From the NCBI GenBank assembly GCA_017569305.1, contig CP069418.1, positions 806,001 to 870,000 of the forward strand: 64,000 bases of DNA. The letters run 5' to 3'. Source of the DNA: Clostridiales bacterium FE2011. Its GTDB lineage: Bacteria; Bacillota; Clostridia; Christensenellales; Aristaeellaceae. A program made the position numbers and the translations under genes. The notes beneath the pieces are model-generated. The model was not told the DNA's origin. It did no database searches and worked only from the letters and a program-made list of their open reading frames with translations. Positions 8,166-16,470 of the stretch are shown one piece after another. Positions within the stretch are counted from its first letter, which is position 1; the number at the start of each line of letters is the position of its first letter.

Positions 8166-8960
8166 TTAATTCGGAGTGGTCATGATGACCTTGGCGGGGC
8201 ACTTCTCCGCGCACTTGCCGCAGAGGGTGCACTTTTCCGGATCAATCCGGGCCAGTGTGCCGTCAAACACGATGGCTTCGGATTCACACTGCTTTACGCA
8301 CAGACCGCAGCCGATGCAGCCGGCGGAGCACATTTTCCGGACAACCGGACCCTTATCCCGGTTGGAGCACTGAACGCGGATAATCCGGCTTTCCGGAATC
8401 AGGGAGATCAGGCCCCTCGGGCAGGTCTTGGCACACAGACCGCAGCTGACGCAGCGGTTCCGGTTCACAACGGCAACACCGTTCTGAATGGAGATGGCCT
8501 GTTCCGGACATACCTCGGCGCAGGAGCCGAAGCCCAGGCAGCCGTAGATACAGTCCGTGATATTCATGCCGGAAAGCACAGCGGTCCGGCAGTCCTTGAT
8601 GCCGATATAGTTGCCCTGGTTCTTTGTCACATCGCAGGTGCCTTTGCAGGCCACGAACGCAACCTTGCGTTCCATTGCACCGGCAGTGGTGCCCATGATG
8701 TCGCCGATTGCCTGGGCCACAGGCGCGCCGCCTACCGGGCAGGCGTTTACCGGAGCTTCGCCCCGGGCAATGGCGCCGGCCAGCGCGTCACAGCCTGCAT
8801 AACCACAGGCGCCGCAGTTGTTGCCGGGGAGCTGTTCCCGCACGGCCACTTCCCGTTCGTCCACTTCCACCGCAAACTTCTTGCCGGTGAAAACCAGGCC
8901 CGCGCCGACGCAGATACCGATGACCGCGATAACCAGGGTCGTGATCAGAATAATGTTCAT
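8166..8960 (-). CDS. rnfB: Rnf complex subunit B, iron-sulfur protein
   Basis: 264 residues with an N-terminal transmembrane helix (about 5-25). A CGACGYAGC four-Fe domain follows near residue 47 (GNNCGACGYAGC...NACPVGG). Further Cys-rich ferredoxin modules include CLGFGSCAEVCP, CVSCGLCAKTCP, CIGCGLCVKQC and CTLCGKCAEKCP. RnfB takes electrons from ferredoxin on the cytoplasmic side of the Rnf Na+/H+-pumping complex. It is the last canonical rnf gene, 16 bp after rnfA, and the NrfA fusion starts 13 bp after it with its own strong ribosome binding site. Confidence 0.96.
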   Translation of the reverse strand: MNIILITTLVIAVIGICVGAGLVFTGKKFAVEVDEREVAVREQLPGNNCGACGYAGCDALAGAIARGEAPVNACPVGGAPVAQAIGDIMGTTAGAMERKVAFVACKGTCDVTKNQGNYIGIKDCRTAVLSGMNITDCIYGCLGFGSCAEVCPEQAISIQNGVAVVNRNRCVSCGLCAKTCPRGLISLIPESRIIRVQCSNRDKGPVVRKMCSAGCIGCGLCVKQCESEAIVFDGTLARIDPEKCTLCGKCAEKCPAKVIMTTPN

Positions 8961-8976
8961 CTGTCCGCCCCTCCTC

Positions 8977-9561
8977 TCACAGTACCAGGCCGCCGAAGCC
9001 CATAAATGCGATGGACATCAGCGCGGCAGCGATCATGACAATGGGCGCGCCCCGCAGCGGAGCGGGCAGGTCCTTTTCATTGATCCGGGACCGGATGCCC
9101 GCCAGCAGCACGATGGCGATGGTATAGCCCACAGCCGTGCCGAAGCCGCTGGTCACGCACTGGATGAAGTTGTAGCCGTCCTGCACGTTGGTCAGGGCAA
9201 CGCCCAGCACCGCGCAGTTGGTGGTAATCAGGGGAAGATAGATACCCAGGGCCTTGTACACCGCCGGGGACTTCTTCTTCAGGAACATTTCCACAATCTG
9301 CACCAGGGCAGCAATGACCAGGATGAAGATGATGGTCTTCATGAAGTCCATGCCCAGGGGCTTGAGGACGTAGTCGTACAGCAGGCTTGCCACAGCGGAG
9401 GCGATGGTGATAACGAAGATGACCGCGCCGCCCAGGCTGATGGAGGCCTTCATCTGTTTGCTCACGCCCAGGAAGGAACAGATGCCCAGGAACTGGTTCA
9501 GCACCACATTGTGCACCAGCGCGCTGGTCACGATGATCATAATCAGACTCGTGTTATTCAT
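8977..9561 (-). CDS. rnfA: Rnf complex subunit A, integral membrane protein
   Basis: 194-residue, six-helix membrane protein of the RnfA/NqrE family. Typical motifs are NNTSLIMI at the start, VLNQFLGICSFLGVSKQ near residue 20, and TNCAVLGVALTNV near 113. RnfA and RnfE form a pseudosymmetric pair that holds an intramembrane iron-sulfur cluster on the electron path. Its ATG overlaps the rnfE stop by 4 bp. Confidence 0.96.
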   Translation of the reverse strand: MNNTSLIMIIVTSALVHNVVLNQFLGICSFLGVSKQMKASISLGGAVIFVITIASAVASLLYDYVLKPLGMDFMKTIIFILVIAALVQIVEMFLKKKSPAVYKALGIYLPLITTNCAVLGVALTNVQDGYNFIQCVTSGFGTAVGYTIAIVLLAGIRSRINEKDLPAPLRGAPIVMIAAALMSIAFMGFGGLVL

Positions 9562-10268
9562 GCGTCCGCGCCTCCCTTCTGTTCTTCTTCAGCTTTCGGA
9601 TCGGCATCCCGGGATTCGCATACGGAGCTGCACAGTGCGCAGTTGCCGTCGCAGCCGCTTTCAACCAGCTTGCGCTGACGGGTCTTGATGCCGATGGCAT
9701 TCATCACCGCAATGATCAGCGCGAACACCAGGAAGGCTCCCGGAGGCTGGATGAAGATCGTCATACCGAAGCTTTCCGGCAGCAGGCGGAATCCGAAGAC
9801 CGTTCCCGCACCGAGAAGTTCACGGATCATGCCCGCCAGGGTCAGGGCAATGGTAAAACCAAGGCCCATGCCGATACCGTCCATCACGGACAGCAGCGGG
9901 GTATGTTTGTTCGCGTAGGCTTCCGCACGGCCGAGGATGATGCAGTTCACCACGATCAGCGGAATGTAGATACCCAGTGCCTCATAGAGGCTGGGCAGAT
10001 ACGCTTCAATCAGCAGTTCGGTCACCGTCACCAGGCTGGCGACGATAACGATGTAGGCAGGAAGCCGGACCTGATCCGGAATCACCTTCCGCAGGCAGCT
10101 GATCACGAAGTTGCTCAGTACCAGCACGGCCAGCGTGCTCAGGCCCATGCCAATGCCGTTGGACGCCTGGGTGGAAACCGCCAGCGCCGGGCACATGCCC
10201 AGCATCAGTACAAGGACCGGGTTTTCTTTAATCAGGCCGTTCCAGAGGCGTTCGATATACTTTTTCAT
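9558..10268 (-). CDS. rnfE: Rnf complex subunit E, integral membrane protein
   Basis: 236-residue RnfE/NqrD family protein with six hydrophobic segments and the conserved NPVLVLMLGMCPALAVSTQASNG start region and VVNCIILGRAEAYA near residue 110. The C-terminal tail is charged and Cys-containing (CDGNCALCSSVCES). This extra Cys cluster (four Cys in about 11 residues) is not needed for the core fold and could bind metal or a cofactor; its role is unknown. The gene starts one base after the rnfD-rnfG stop. Confidence 0.94.
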   Translation of the reverse strand: MKKYIERLWNGLIKENPVLVLMLGMCPALAVSTQASNGIGMGLSTLAVLVLSNFVISCLRKVIPDQVRLPAYIVIVASLVTVTELLIEAYLPSLYEALGIYIPLIVVNCIILGRAEAYANKHTPLLSVMDGIGMGLGFTIALTLAGMIRELLGAGTVFGFRLLPESFGMTIFIQPPGAFLVFALIIAVMNAIGIKTRQRKLVESGCDGNCALCSSVCESRDADPKAEEEQKGGADA

Positions 10269-10269
10269 C

Positions 10270-11823
10270 TCAGTTGCCTCCTTTCAGCACAGTATCATAG
10301 AAGTCCAGGCCGGCATTCAGGGCATTGGTCACAGCCGTGGAGGTGATGGTCGCGCCGGTCAGGGCACTGATCTCATTCTCTCCGGCGTCACCCTTCACCA
10401 GGCTTACGCTGCCGCTCTTGCCCGGGAACTGATCCTTGAAGGATTCCTCATTGGCCCGCATACCCAGGCCCGCGGTTTCATTCAGCTCGGTGAAGGAGAT
10501 TTTCTTCACCTCGCCGTCCGGGGTCAGGCCCAGCGCCATGGTCACGTCGCCGCCGAAGCCCTTGGAGGAAACGCTCAGGGCATAGCCCACCACATTACCG
10601 GCGGCATCCTTGCCCACAATCGCCTCGTTGATCCGGGTGGAACCGAAGTTCGTTCCCCAGTTCCCGCCGGCCAGCTCTTCCAGCTTTGCCTTCGCGGCTT
10701 CGGAGTCTTCAAAGGTCTCTGCTTCGGGGCACACTTCCCTGTAGGAAGCCCGCTCCGCCTGCAGCTTCTGGTCTTCAATGGTGTCCTTGGTCATGGAGTA
10801 CACACCGCTCAGCGCCACGCCGGCGATCGCCGCGATCAGTGTCAGGGCGATCACAGGCTTCGGAATCCGGAAGGGTTCCTTGCTGGTCTTCCGGGTCTTG
10901 CCGATCTTCCTGTAGGCGAAAGGCTTCTGGACGATATATGTATCAATCAGGGGAGAACATACGTTGCCGATGATGATCGCGTAGCTGAAGGAGTCAGCCG
11001 TGTTGCCCTTCAGGCGGAACAGTCCGCCCAGCACGCCGATCAGGCAGCCGTAAATGAACTGGCCCAGGCGGCTCACAGGGCTGGTCACATAGTCCGTGGC
11101 CATGAAGAAGGCGCCCATCACCACACCGCCGCCGCACAGGTGCGCCAGCAGGTAAGCGGGATCAAAGCCCTTGCCTCCGAACAGTCCCAGGAACACGGTG
11201 AAGCCGATCAGCACGGAGAAGCAGATCTGGCCATGGATAATATCCAGGCTCCAGAGCAGCAGGCCGCCCACCAGCAGCGCCAGGATGGAGCTGCCGATTA
11301 CGCCGTCCGCCGTGCCCAGGAACATCTTGGTGATGTCCACCACCTCGCCGGCCTTCATAGCGCCGACAGGAGTCGCGGAAGCTACCGTGTCCACAACCGG
11401 TTTGATCGCCATCGCGTTGGCGAAGGAAATCAGCAGGAAGCAGCGCGCAGCCAGCGCGGGGTTGATGAAGTTCTTGCCCAGTCCGCCGAAGCAGCACTTG
11501 CAGACTACGATGGCGAACACGGAACCGATCACCGGGATATACAGGGGCGTCTGCGGTCCCAGGGACAGGGCCAGCAGAAGACCGGTAACCACCGCGCTGC
11601 CGTCCCAGATAGTGCTGGGCTTTTTGCAGGCTTTGCAGAAAAGCCATTCAGACGCCACAGCGGAAACAATTGCCAGTGCCACAACGCCGAAGGCATTCCA
11701 GCCGTATACCAGGATACCCACAATCGTGGCAGGCAGCAGGCTCAGGGTGACCATCCGCATGATGAACGGAGTAGTCCATTTATCTCTTGCGTGAGGAGCC
11801 GCGGAAAGATTCAGCATATTCAC
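10270..11823 (-). CDS. rnfD: RnfD-RnfG fusion, membrane flavoprotein subunits D and G
   Basis: 517-residue single reading frame that covers two normally separate Rnf subunits. Residues 1 to about 310 are RnfD: a polytopic membrane domain with the FMN-attachment region VASATPVGA near 148. Residues about 318-517 are RnfG: one transmembrane helix (318-340), then MTKDTIEDQKL, then an FMN-binding domain ending in ISALTGATITST near 487. Both flavins are normally attached to Thr by ApbE. No stop, frameshift signal or internal ribosome binding site separates the halves. The GTG start overlaps the rnfC stop (GTGA); an ATG two codons in is an alternative. The G half is clearly similar to the first FMN modules of the NrfA fusion. 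Confidence 0.93.
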   Translation of the reverse strand: MNMLNLSAAPHARDKWTTPFIMRMVTLSLLPATIVGILVYGWNAFGVVALAIVSAVASEWLFCKACKKPSTIWDGSAVVTGLLLALSLGPQTPLYIPVIGSVFAIVVCKCCFGGLGKNFINPALAARCFLLISFANAMAIKPVVDTVASATPVGAMKAGEVVDITKMFLGTADGVIGSSILALLVGGLLLWSLDIIHGQICFSVLIGFTVFLGLFGGKGFDPAYLLAHLCGGGVVMGAFFMATDYVTSPVSRLGQFIYGCLIGVLGGLFRLKGNTADSFSYAIIIGNVCSPLIDTYIVQKPFAYRKIGKTRKTSKEPFRIPKPVIALTLIAAIAGVALSGVYSMTKDTIEDQKLQAERASYREVCPEAETFEDSEAAKAKLEELAGGNWGTNFGSTRINEAIVGKDAAGNVVGYALSVSSKGFGGDVTMALGLTPDGEVKKISFTELNETAGLGMRANEESFKDQFPGKSGSVSLVKGDAGENEISALTGATITSTAVTNALNAGLDFYDTVLKGGN

Positions 11824-13169
11824 TTCTGAGCGCCTCCTTCCCGTTTTCTCTTCTCAAGGATTTCTGCCTTCGCCTGCTTGAACGTAGGCGTCAGGGGCCG
11901 TTTGGCCGGGCAGGCAAAGCTGCAGCTGCCGCACTGGATGCAGTCCATGCCGTACAGCTTCTTCTCATACCGTTCCAGGTCGCCGGCCACCGCCGCATCG
12001 CACATCAGCTGGGGTGTCAGGCCCATCGGGCACACCGTTGTGCAGCGTCCGCAGCGCAGGCAGCTGGTCATCACGGCTTCCGCCGCTTCCACCGGGTCTT
12101 CCGCCAGCAGCGTCAGGCCGTTGTTCTGCTTCTGGATCGGGATATCCAGTGAACCGATGGCAATACCCATCATGGGTCCGCCGGAGAGAGCCTTGCGGAT
12201 CTCCATGCCTTCCTTCACACCGCCTGCAGCTTCCAGCAGTTCGGCATAGCTGGTGCCCACCCGGACCATATAGTTTCCGGGTTCTGCAACCGCCTCACCG
12301 GTAATGGTGAAGCACTGGCTGAACAGCGGTTCTCCGTAGAGCACAGCGCGCTGAATCGCGTACAGCGTTCCCACGTTCTGCACCACGCAGCCCACGTCAG
12401 CGGGCAGCTTGCTGGTGGGGAAATCCACACCGGCCACAGCCTGGATCAGGCTGCGCTCACCGCCCTGGGGGTACTTGGTAATCATGGTCCGCACGCTGAT
12501 CTTCGGCTTGTCCGATACAGCACGGCTCATTGCCTCAATGGCTTCGGGTTTGTTATCCTCGATGCAGATCACGCCTTCAGCGTTCGGGAAAAGCCGAAGC
12601 ACCAGCTCCAGGCCCTCCGCGATCTCATTGGAATGAATCCGCATCAGCTGATCATTGCAGGTCAGGTACGGCTCGCATTCAGCACCGTTGGCGATCACGT
12701 ATTCGATCGCATCAGCATTCTTCGGCTGGAGTTTCACAGCCGTCGGGAAACCTGCGCCGCCCAGGCCGACGATGCCGGCCTTCTGTACCCGCTGGATGAT
12801 GTCGCTGTTGGACAGCTGGGAAGCGTCCGTCCGCTGGGTATAATCTTCCGCGGGCGTGAACAGTCCGTCATTGTCGATGACAATGCATTCTGCCATGCCG
12901 CCGCCCAGTACCCGGCGCTTTTCAATTGCCTTTACCTTACCCGAACAGCTGGAATGAATCGGTGCGGAAACAAAGCCGTCCGCTTCCGCGAGCAACTGCC
13001 CCACCTTCACCTCATCATTCTTTTTCACCACCGGTTTCGCGGGTTTTCCAATGTGCATGGAAAGCGGGAAAACCATCTCTCCCTTCGGATTGAAGAGACG
13101 CAGACGGCTTTCCCGGCTCAGGTCCTTGTGACCTGCGGGATGTACGCCGCCGCGAAATGTGTTTTTCAC
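11820..13169 (-). CDS. rnfC: Rnf complex subunit C, NADH-interacting iron-sulfur protein
   Basis: About 449 residues. Features are the N-terminal VKNTFRGGVHP, the NADH/FMN-site-like GLGGAGFPTAVKL in the first third, KYPQGGERSLIQAV in the middle, and two [4Fe-4S] motifs, CLRCGRCTTVCPMG (near 370) and CIQCGSCSFACPAKRP (near 408). RnfC is the cytoplasmic subunit that exchanges electrons with NAD(H). I chose the GTG at 13169 because AAAGGAG lies 11 bp upstream; an ATG at 13190 would place its own codon inside that site. First canonical rnf gene, about 118 bp after the Lgt-like gene. Confidence 0.94.
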   Translation of the reverse strand: MKNTFRGGVHPAGHKDLSRESRLRLFNPKGEMVFPLSMHIGKPAKPVVKKNDEVKVGQLLAEADGFVSAPIHSSCSGKVKAIEKRRVLGGGMAECIVIDNDGLFTPAEDYTQRTDASQLSNSDIIQRVQKAGIVGLGGAGFPTAVKLQPKNADAIEYVIANGAECEPYLTCNDQLMRIHSNEIAEGLELVLRLFPNAEGVICIEDNKPEAIEAMSRAVSDKPKISVRTMITKYPQGGERSLIQAVAGVDFPTSKLPADVGCVVQNVGTLYAIQRAVLYGEPLFSQCFTITGEAVAEPGNYMVRVGTSYAELLEAAGGVKEGMEIRKALSGGPMMGIAIGSLDIPIQKQNNGLTLLAEDPVEAAEAVMTSCLRCGRCTTVCPMGLTPQLMCDAAVAGDLERYEKKLYGMDCIQCGSCSFACPAKRPLTPTFKQAKAEILEKRKREGGAQK

Positions 13170-13287
13170 TGCAATGCCGACTCCTTTCATAATGTGTTTT
13201 TGTATTAACCGCAAACGAGCGGGCATGGTCGTGAGTTACCTTGCCGGCGTCGTAGTGGGCACCATGGAATGTAGTTTTTCGGATGGT

Positions 13288-14349
13288 TTATTTTACCAGA
13301 TCCGACGGAGCTTGTAAAGCGTAGACCCGTTGCCACACATGCCCTGCAGCCATTCCCATCCAGAGGCAGGCCAGCCCCGCAAGCAGGTGGCAGACGTCTG
13401 CGGGCCAGGATTGAATCAGGGTGATCTTTTTCTCGAAAGCAGCGAATTCCATCGCCACCACAATCAGGACAGCCGGGATCACCTGGGCAAAGCAGACCAG
13501 CGCAGCTTTGCCGCGTTCCGTCTTGTCCAGCTTCTTCAGGCAGATGCAGATCACCGCAACCAGGGCGACCGCGCAAATGACCTGATTGGCCCGCACGAAA
13601 CCCAGCCACGGCAGATGCAGCACCTCGCCCCGCAGCATGGCCTCCAGCACGATCTGTCCGCAGGAATACAGGATGATGAACAGGATTGTTTTCCCGCCGT
13701 CCTTCGCCCGGCACCGGGAGATAATCCACGCTGTCACACACGCCCAGATGGCTTCCGGCACAAAAATCGCCCAGCACCATTCGTCATAGAAGTTCTGGAT
13801 GGCGAAAGGAAGCCGTTCAAAGAAGCTGTAATCTTCCAGCGCGAACAGGCTGAAGCGGTTGGCATATTCCGCCTCTTCCGGATCCAGCCAGTCCGTGTTG
13901 AACCAGTCTGAAAGCGGAAAGCCGATTCCCTGGTCCTTGAAAATCAGGCCGCAGATGATCCGCCCCGCCGCAATCAGCAGGCAGGCCCCCACAACGGCAG
14001 AGTCAGCGATTTTCGAGGAGGGCTGTTTCGTGATTTTTCCGGTGATCCAGGCCGCCAGCAGGCCGCCGCAGAGCGCGCCCCACAGCAGGAAGCCGCCTTC
14101 GTTCACCCGGAAGATCATGCCAAAGTCTTCGCTCCCCAGCATCTGGTCAATCACGAACAGGCAGAAGCCCAGCCGTGCCAGCGCAAAGCAAAGCGGAACC
14201 GCCAGCAGGGCAAACCAGCCGGCGGTTTCTTTTTTCAGTCCTGCCTTCCCCATGCTCCGGGCTGCCAGCAGCAGCGCGCCCAAAGCCGGGAGAATCATCA
14301 GCAGACCGAAGGGATAGATGGTCAGAAAACCCAATTTAATCGGTTCCAT
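13288..14349 (-). CDS. Divergent Lgt-like polytopic membrane protein
   Basis: 353 residues, about nine hydrophobic segments. It has the outline of prolipoprotein diacylglyceryl transferase: GGFLLWGALCGGLLAAW matches the second-helix region, GRIICGLIF the RxGNxxN region, QNFYDEWCWAIF the PTFLYE region, and RGEVLHLPWLGFVRANQ the conserved Arg near the end. Key residues are missing: no HGG(L/M) histidine and no GNFxN asparagine, so transferase activity is doubtful. It follows the glycosidase gene by 3 bp and precedes rnfC, suggesting a membrane role tied to this operon. It may be a paralog beside a housekeeping lgt elsewhere. Confidence 0.65.
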   Translation of the reverse strand: MEPIKLGFLTIYPFGLLMILPALGALLLAARSMGKAGLKKETAGWFALLAVPLCFALARLGFCLFVIDQMLGSEDFGMIFRVNEGGFLLWGALCGGLLAAWITGKITKQPSSKIADSAVVGACLLIAAGRIICGLIFKDQGIGFPLSDWFNTDWLDPEEAEYANRFSLFALEDYSFFERLPFAIQNFYDEWCWAIFVPEAIWACVTAWIISRCRAKDGGKTILFIILYSCGQIVLEAMLRGEVLHLPWLGFVRANQVICAVALVAVICICLKKLDKTERGKAALVCFAQVIPAVLIVVAMEFAAFEKKITLIQSWPADVCHLLAGLACLWMGMAAGHVWQRVYALQAPSDLVK

Positions 14350-14352
14350 CTG

Positions 14353-15351
14353 TTATTCCTCAACGTAGCCTTCAGCAGATGCAAAGTAAATGATATCGGT
14401 AATCTCCCGCAGGCCGGGGGTCTTGCAGATCTTTTTGTTGTTCAGGATCAGGTTTGTGGATCCGCCGCCGTCAAAGTTATAGGCGATCTTGGCATTCGGT
14501 ACCTTTTCCGCGATAAGATTCGCAAACTCTTCCAGTGTCAGGCCGGCAGTGGAGTCCGTCTGGCCGAACACTTCCACAATGGCGTATTCCAGGTGTCCGG
14601 TCTGCACCAGGGCGATACGCTGCTGGGGATAATTCCACTGGTAGTCTCCCTGCTGTGCCGCCTGGGAGGAAGCGATATCCTGCACCTCTCCGTCGATTAC
14701 GAGCGCGGGTCCCAGGTTGAACGTGTCCATCACGGTTCTTCCTTCAGGGGTCAGCGTATTCTCGATGAACGCCTCAATCTCCTTTGTCCGGGCCTGGGGA
14801 ACAATATAGAAGTCTCCCTCATTATCCACCACCAGCATATCAAAGCAGATCGGCTGGCCCTTCTTTTTCCGGCTGGTATCCGTCGCGTCCCGGATAAATT
14901 CAGCCTGGCGCACAACGTATCCCACGTCGTTTTCATATTTGAAGAAGTCTCCGTTCATCGCAACAACGGCATTCTTGCTCTTTGCGATGTCTTCGCCCTT
15001 CGCCTGTCCGCGGCCGTTGTAGGTATCCTTGCTCACCGCGGTACGCAGCTGGGAAGCATCCTGGATCTTGATCCGGATCACCCAGACTTCATGCTTGACG
15101 TTCTTGCCCTTCACCTTGGCGGTCACGGAGCTTTTTTCAGACGTGACCTCAATCGTGGAATCGCTGTAGGCAACAGGCGTTTTTCCGTCATAGGTCCACT
15201 TGTCTTTGTCAGTCTTGACGCCGCCCTTGGTGAAATCCATCGGCAGCTTCGTTGCTGCCTCAGCTTCCACAATGGACGGACAGGAAAGCCCGGCTGCCAG
15301 CGCAAGCAGCAGCAGGACTGCGGCAATCCATCGGACAGTATTACGCTTCAT
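14353..15351 (-). CDS. Secreted phosphodiester glycosidase family (NAGPA domain) protein
   Basis: 332 residues. A signal peptide or anchor covers about 1-32. A beta-rich region follows, then a NAGPA (DUF2233) domain from about 110 to 325. Family marks are VVAMNGDFF near 133, TFNLGPALVIDGEV near 215, PQQRIALVQTGH near 245 and the signature NFDGGGSTNLIL near 292. Members hydrolyse phosphodiester alpha-N-acetylglucosamine or related surface-glycan linkages. It sits between a DUF6273 secreted protein (12 bp) and the Lgt-like gene (3 bp) at the head of the Rnf operon. Its link to respiration is unknown. Confidence 0.85.
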   Translation of the reverse strand: MKRNTVRWIAAVLLLLALAAGLSCPSIVEAEAATKLPMDFTKGGVKTDKDKWTYDGKTPVAYSDSTIEVTSEKSSVTAKVKGKNVKHEVWVIRIKIQDASQLRTAVSKDTYNGRGQAKGEDIAKSKNAVVAMNGDFFKYENDVGYVVRQAEFIRDATDTSRKKKGQPICFDMLVVDNEGDFYIVPQARTKEIEAFIENTLTPEGRTVMDTFNLGPALVIDGEVQDIASSQAAQQGDYQWNYPQQRIALVQTGHLEYAIVEVFGQTDSTAGLTLEEFANLIAEKVPNAKIAYNFDGGGSTNLILNNKKICKTPGLREITDIIYFASAEGYVEE

Positions 15352-15363
15352 CTCGTTTTCTCC

Positions 15364-16248
15364 TTATTCTTGAGTAGAGGCAGGAACGATCTCGTAGGGA
15401 TCTTCCATCGTGCCGGATCCGGATATAATGCTGTAGCTTCCCTCTGCGAGATACAGGGCAGGACGCACGCCCTCATTGTCCCGGCCGACCTCAATCCGGC
15501 CGACCTGGCCGCCGTCCTTGGTGCAGACAGCCTGTTTCTTGTCAGTGGTGGAGGCGGAACGTCCCCAGTACGGGCTGCAGGATCCGTATTTGGCCTGGAA
15601 CACATACAGCCGTTTTTCACCCAGCGTGATGTTGGCTGTGTCCGTAGCGTTCCGCACCTTTGCCTTCGGATCCGGATATTCTGCCGGATCGTATCCGTTG
15701 TTTTTGATCGCCCATTCGGTACCCCAGGCCCGTACAGCCGGATTCTCCTCAATCTGCTTCAGGGTCGGATCCTTCTTGGATGTCCAGGCACCCAGTCCGA
15801 TCTCCTTGTTCTTCATATCCTCCCGGGTAATCAGGAACACCTTGCCGAAGTTTTCACAGGGAAGCAGCATGGACAGCTCTTCCTCAGTAAAAGCAGCTTC
15901 TGTAAACGTCGTGTTCAGGTACTGGCACAGCTCGGTCTGGGCGAAATCACCCTTGAATTTTGCGTATTCATTCCGGTTGTTGTGCAGTGCCCGGGCAAAG
16001 AGAATATATTCACTGAGCAGGTAGGCTTTCTCGTCATCCTTTGTCAGAACCCGCCACAGGATCGGCTCAATGCCGCCCTCTGCAGTCTGCGGATAACGTC
16101 CGAGCCGCAGATAGGTATACCCTTTTTCTTTGGAATAGCCTTCCAGTCCGTCTTCAGCCAGGGCGCACGAAGCCAGCAGAAGAACCGCCGTCAGGAGCAC
16201 TGCCAGCCATTTTTTCCCGGTTAAACCGGTATTCTTCCGTTTCTTCAT
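15364..16248 (-). CDS. Secreted DUF6273 domain protein
   Basis: 294 residues from an ATG preceded by AAAGGTG. A signal peptide (about 1-31, ending near ASCALA) is followed by a DUF6273 domain with YLRLGRYPQ, PILWRVLTKDDEKAYLLSEY, LCQYLNTTFTEAAFTEEE and the C-terminal VRPALYL block. The fold resembles formylglycine-generating/C-lectin-type surface modules; no catalytic activity is assigned. First gene of the apparent DUF6273-NAGPA-lgt-like-rnf-nrfA transcription unit, with an extended -10 promoter upstream. The frame stays open far upstream, antisense to the diguanylate cyclase gene, but that part is not coding. Confidence 0.8.
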   Translation of the reverse strand: MKKRKNTGLTGKKWLAVLLTAVLLLASCALAEDGLEGYSKEKGYTYLRLGRYPQTAEGGIEPILWRVLTKDDEKAYLLSEYILFARALHNNRNEYAKFKGDFAQTELCQYLNTTFTEAAFTEEELSMLLPCENFGKVFLITREDMKNKEIGLGAWTSKKDPTLKQIEENPAVRAWGTEWAIKNNGYDPAEYPDPKAKVRNATDTANITLGEKRLYVFQAKYGSCSPYWGRSASTTDKKQAVCTKDGGQVGRIEVGRDNEGVRPALYLAEGSYSIISGSGTMEDPYEIVPASTQE

Positions 16249-16303
16249 TGCCGTTTCACCTTTCTGAATAAAAAGCAATCCATGAATCATGGACATCTTA
16301 TAT

Positions 16304-16312
16304 AGTATAGCA
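16304..16312 (-). promoter_or_regulatory. Extended -10 promoter of the redox operon
   Basis: Minus-strand TGC-TATACT (TATACT complement at 16304-16309) lies about 55 bp before the DUF6273 start. No good -35 hexamer is present, consistent with an extended -10 or activator-dependent promoter. Confidence 0.5.
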
Positions 16313-16387
16313 TTTTCCATCTGTTTTGCATAGTGGATTTCCGACCCTTTCCCCCTGTAACTGCAAAACGTTTCGCCCTGTAAAACA

Positions 16388-16417
16388 TTGACATTTTGGC
16401 AAGTTTTAGTGTATATT
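16388..16417 (+). promoter_or_regulatory. Promoter of the diguanylate cyclase gene
   Basis: TTGACA (16388-16393) and TATATT (16412-16417) with 18-bp spacing, 53 bp before the chosen ATG. Confidence 0.7.
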
Positions 16418-16470
16418 TTTATAGCTGTACTGATGTATTGTAAATATGTAACAAGTTGCAGGGAATCTAT

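Noticed and set aside
10111..11829. Plus-strand 572-codon open frame opposite rnfD-rnfG
   Set aside because: Antisense of rnf genes, no ribosome binding site, no recognisable domain.
13169..13287. A separate promoter for rnfC
   Set aside because: The only pair found, TTGCGG with TATGAA at 17 bp, would place the -10 box directly on the ribosome binding site.
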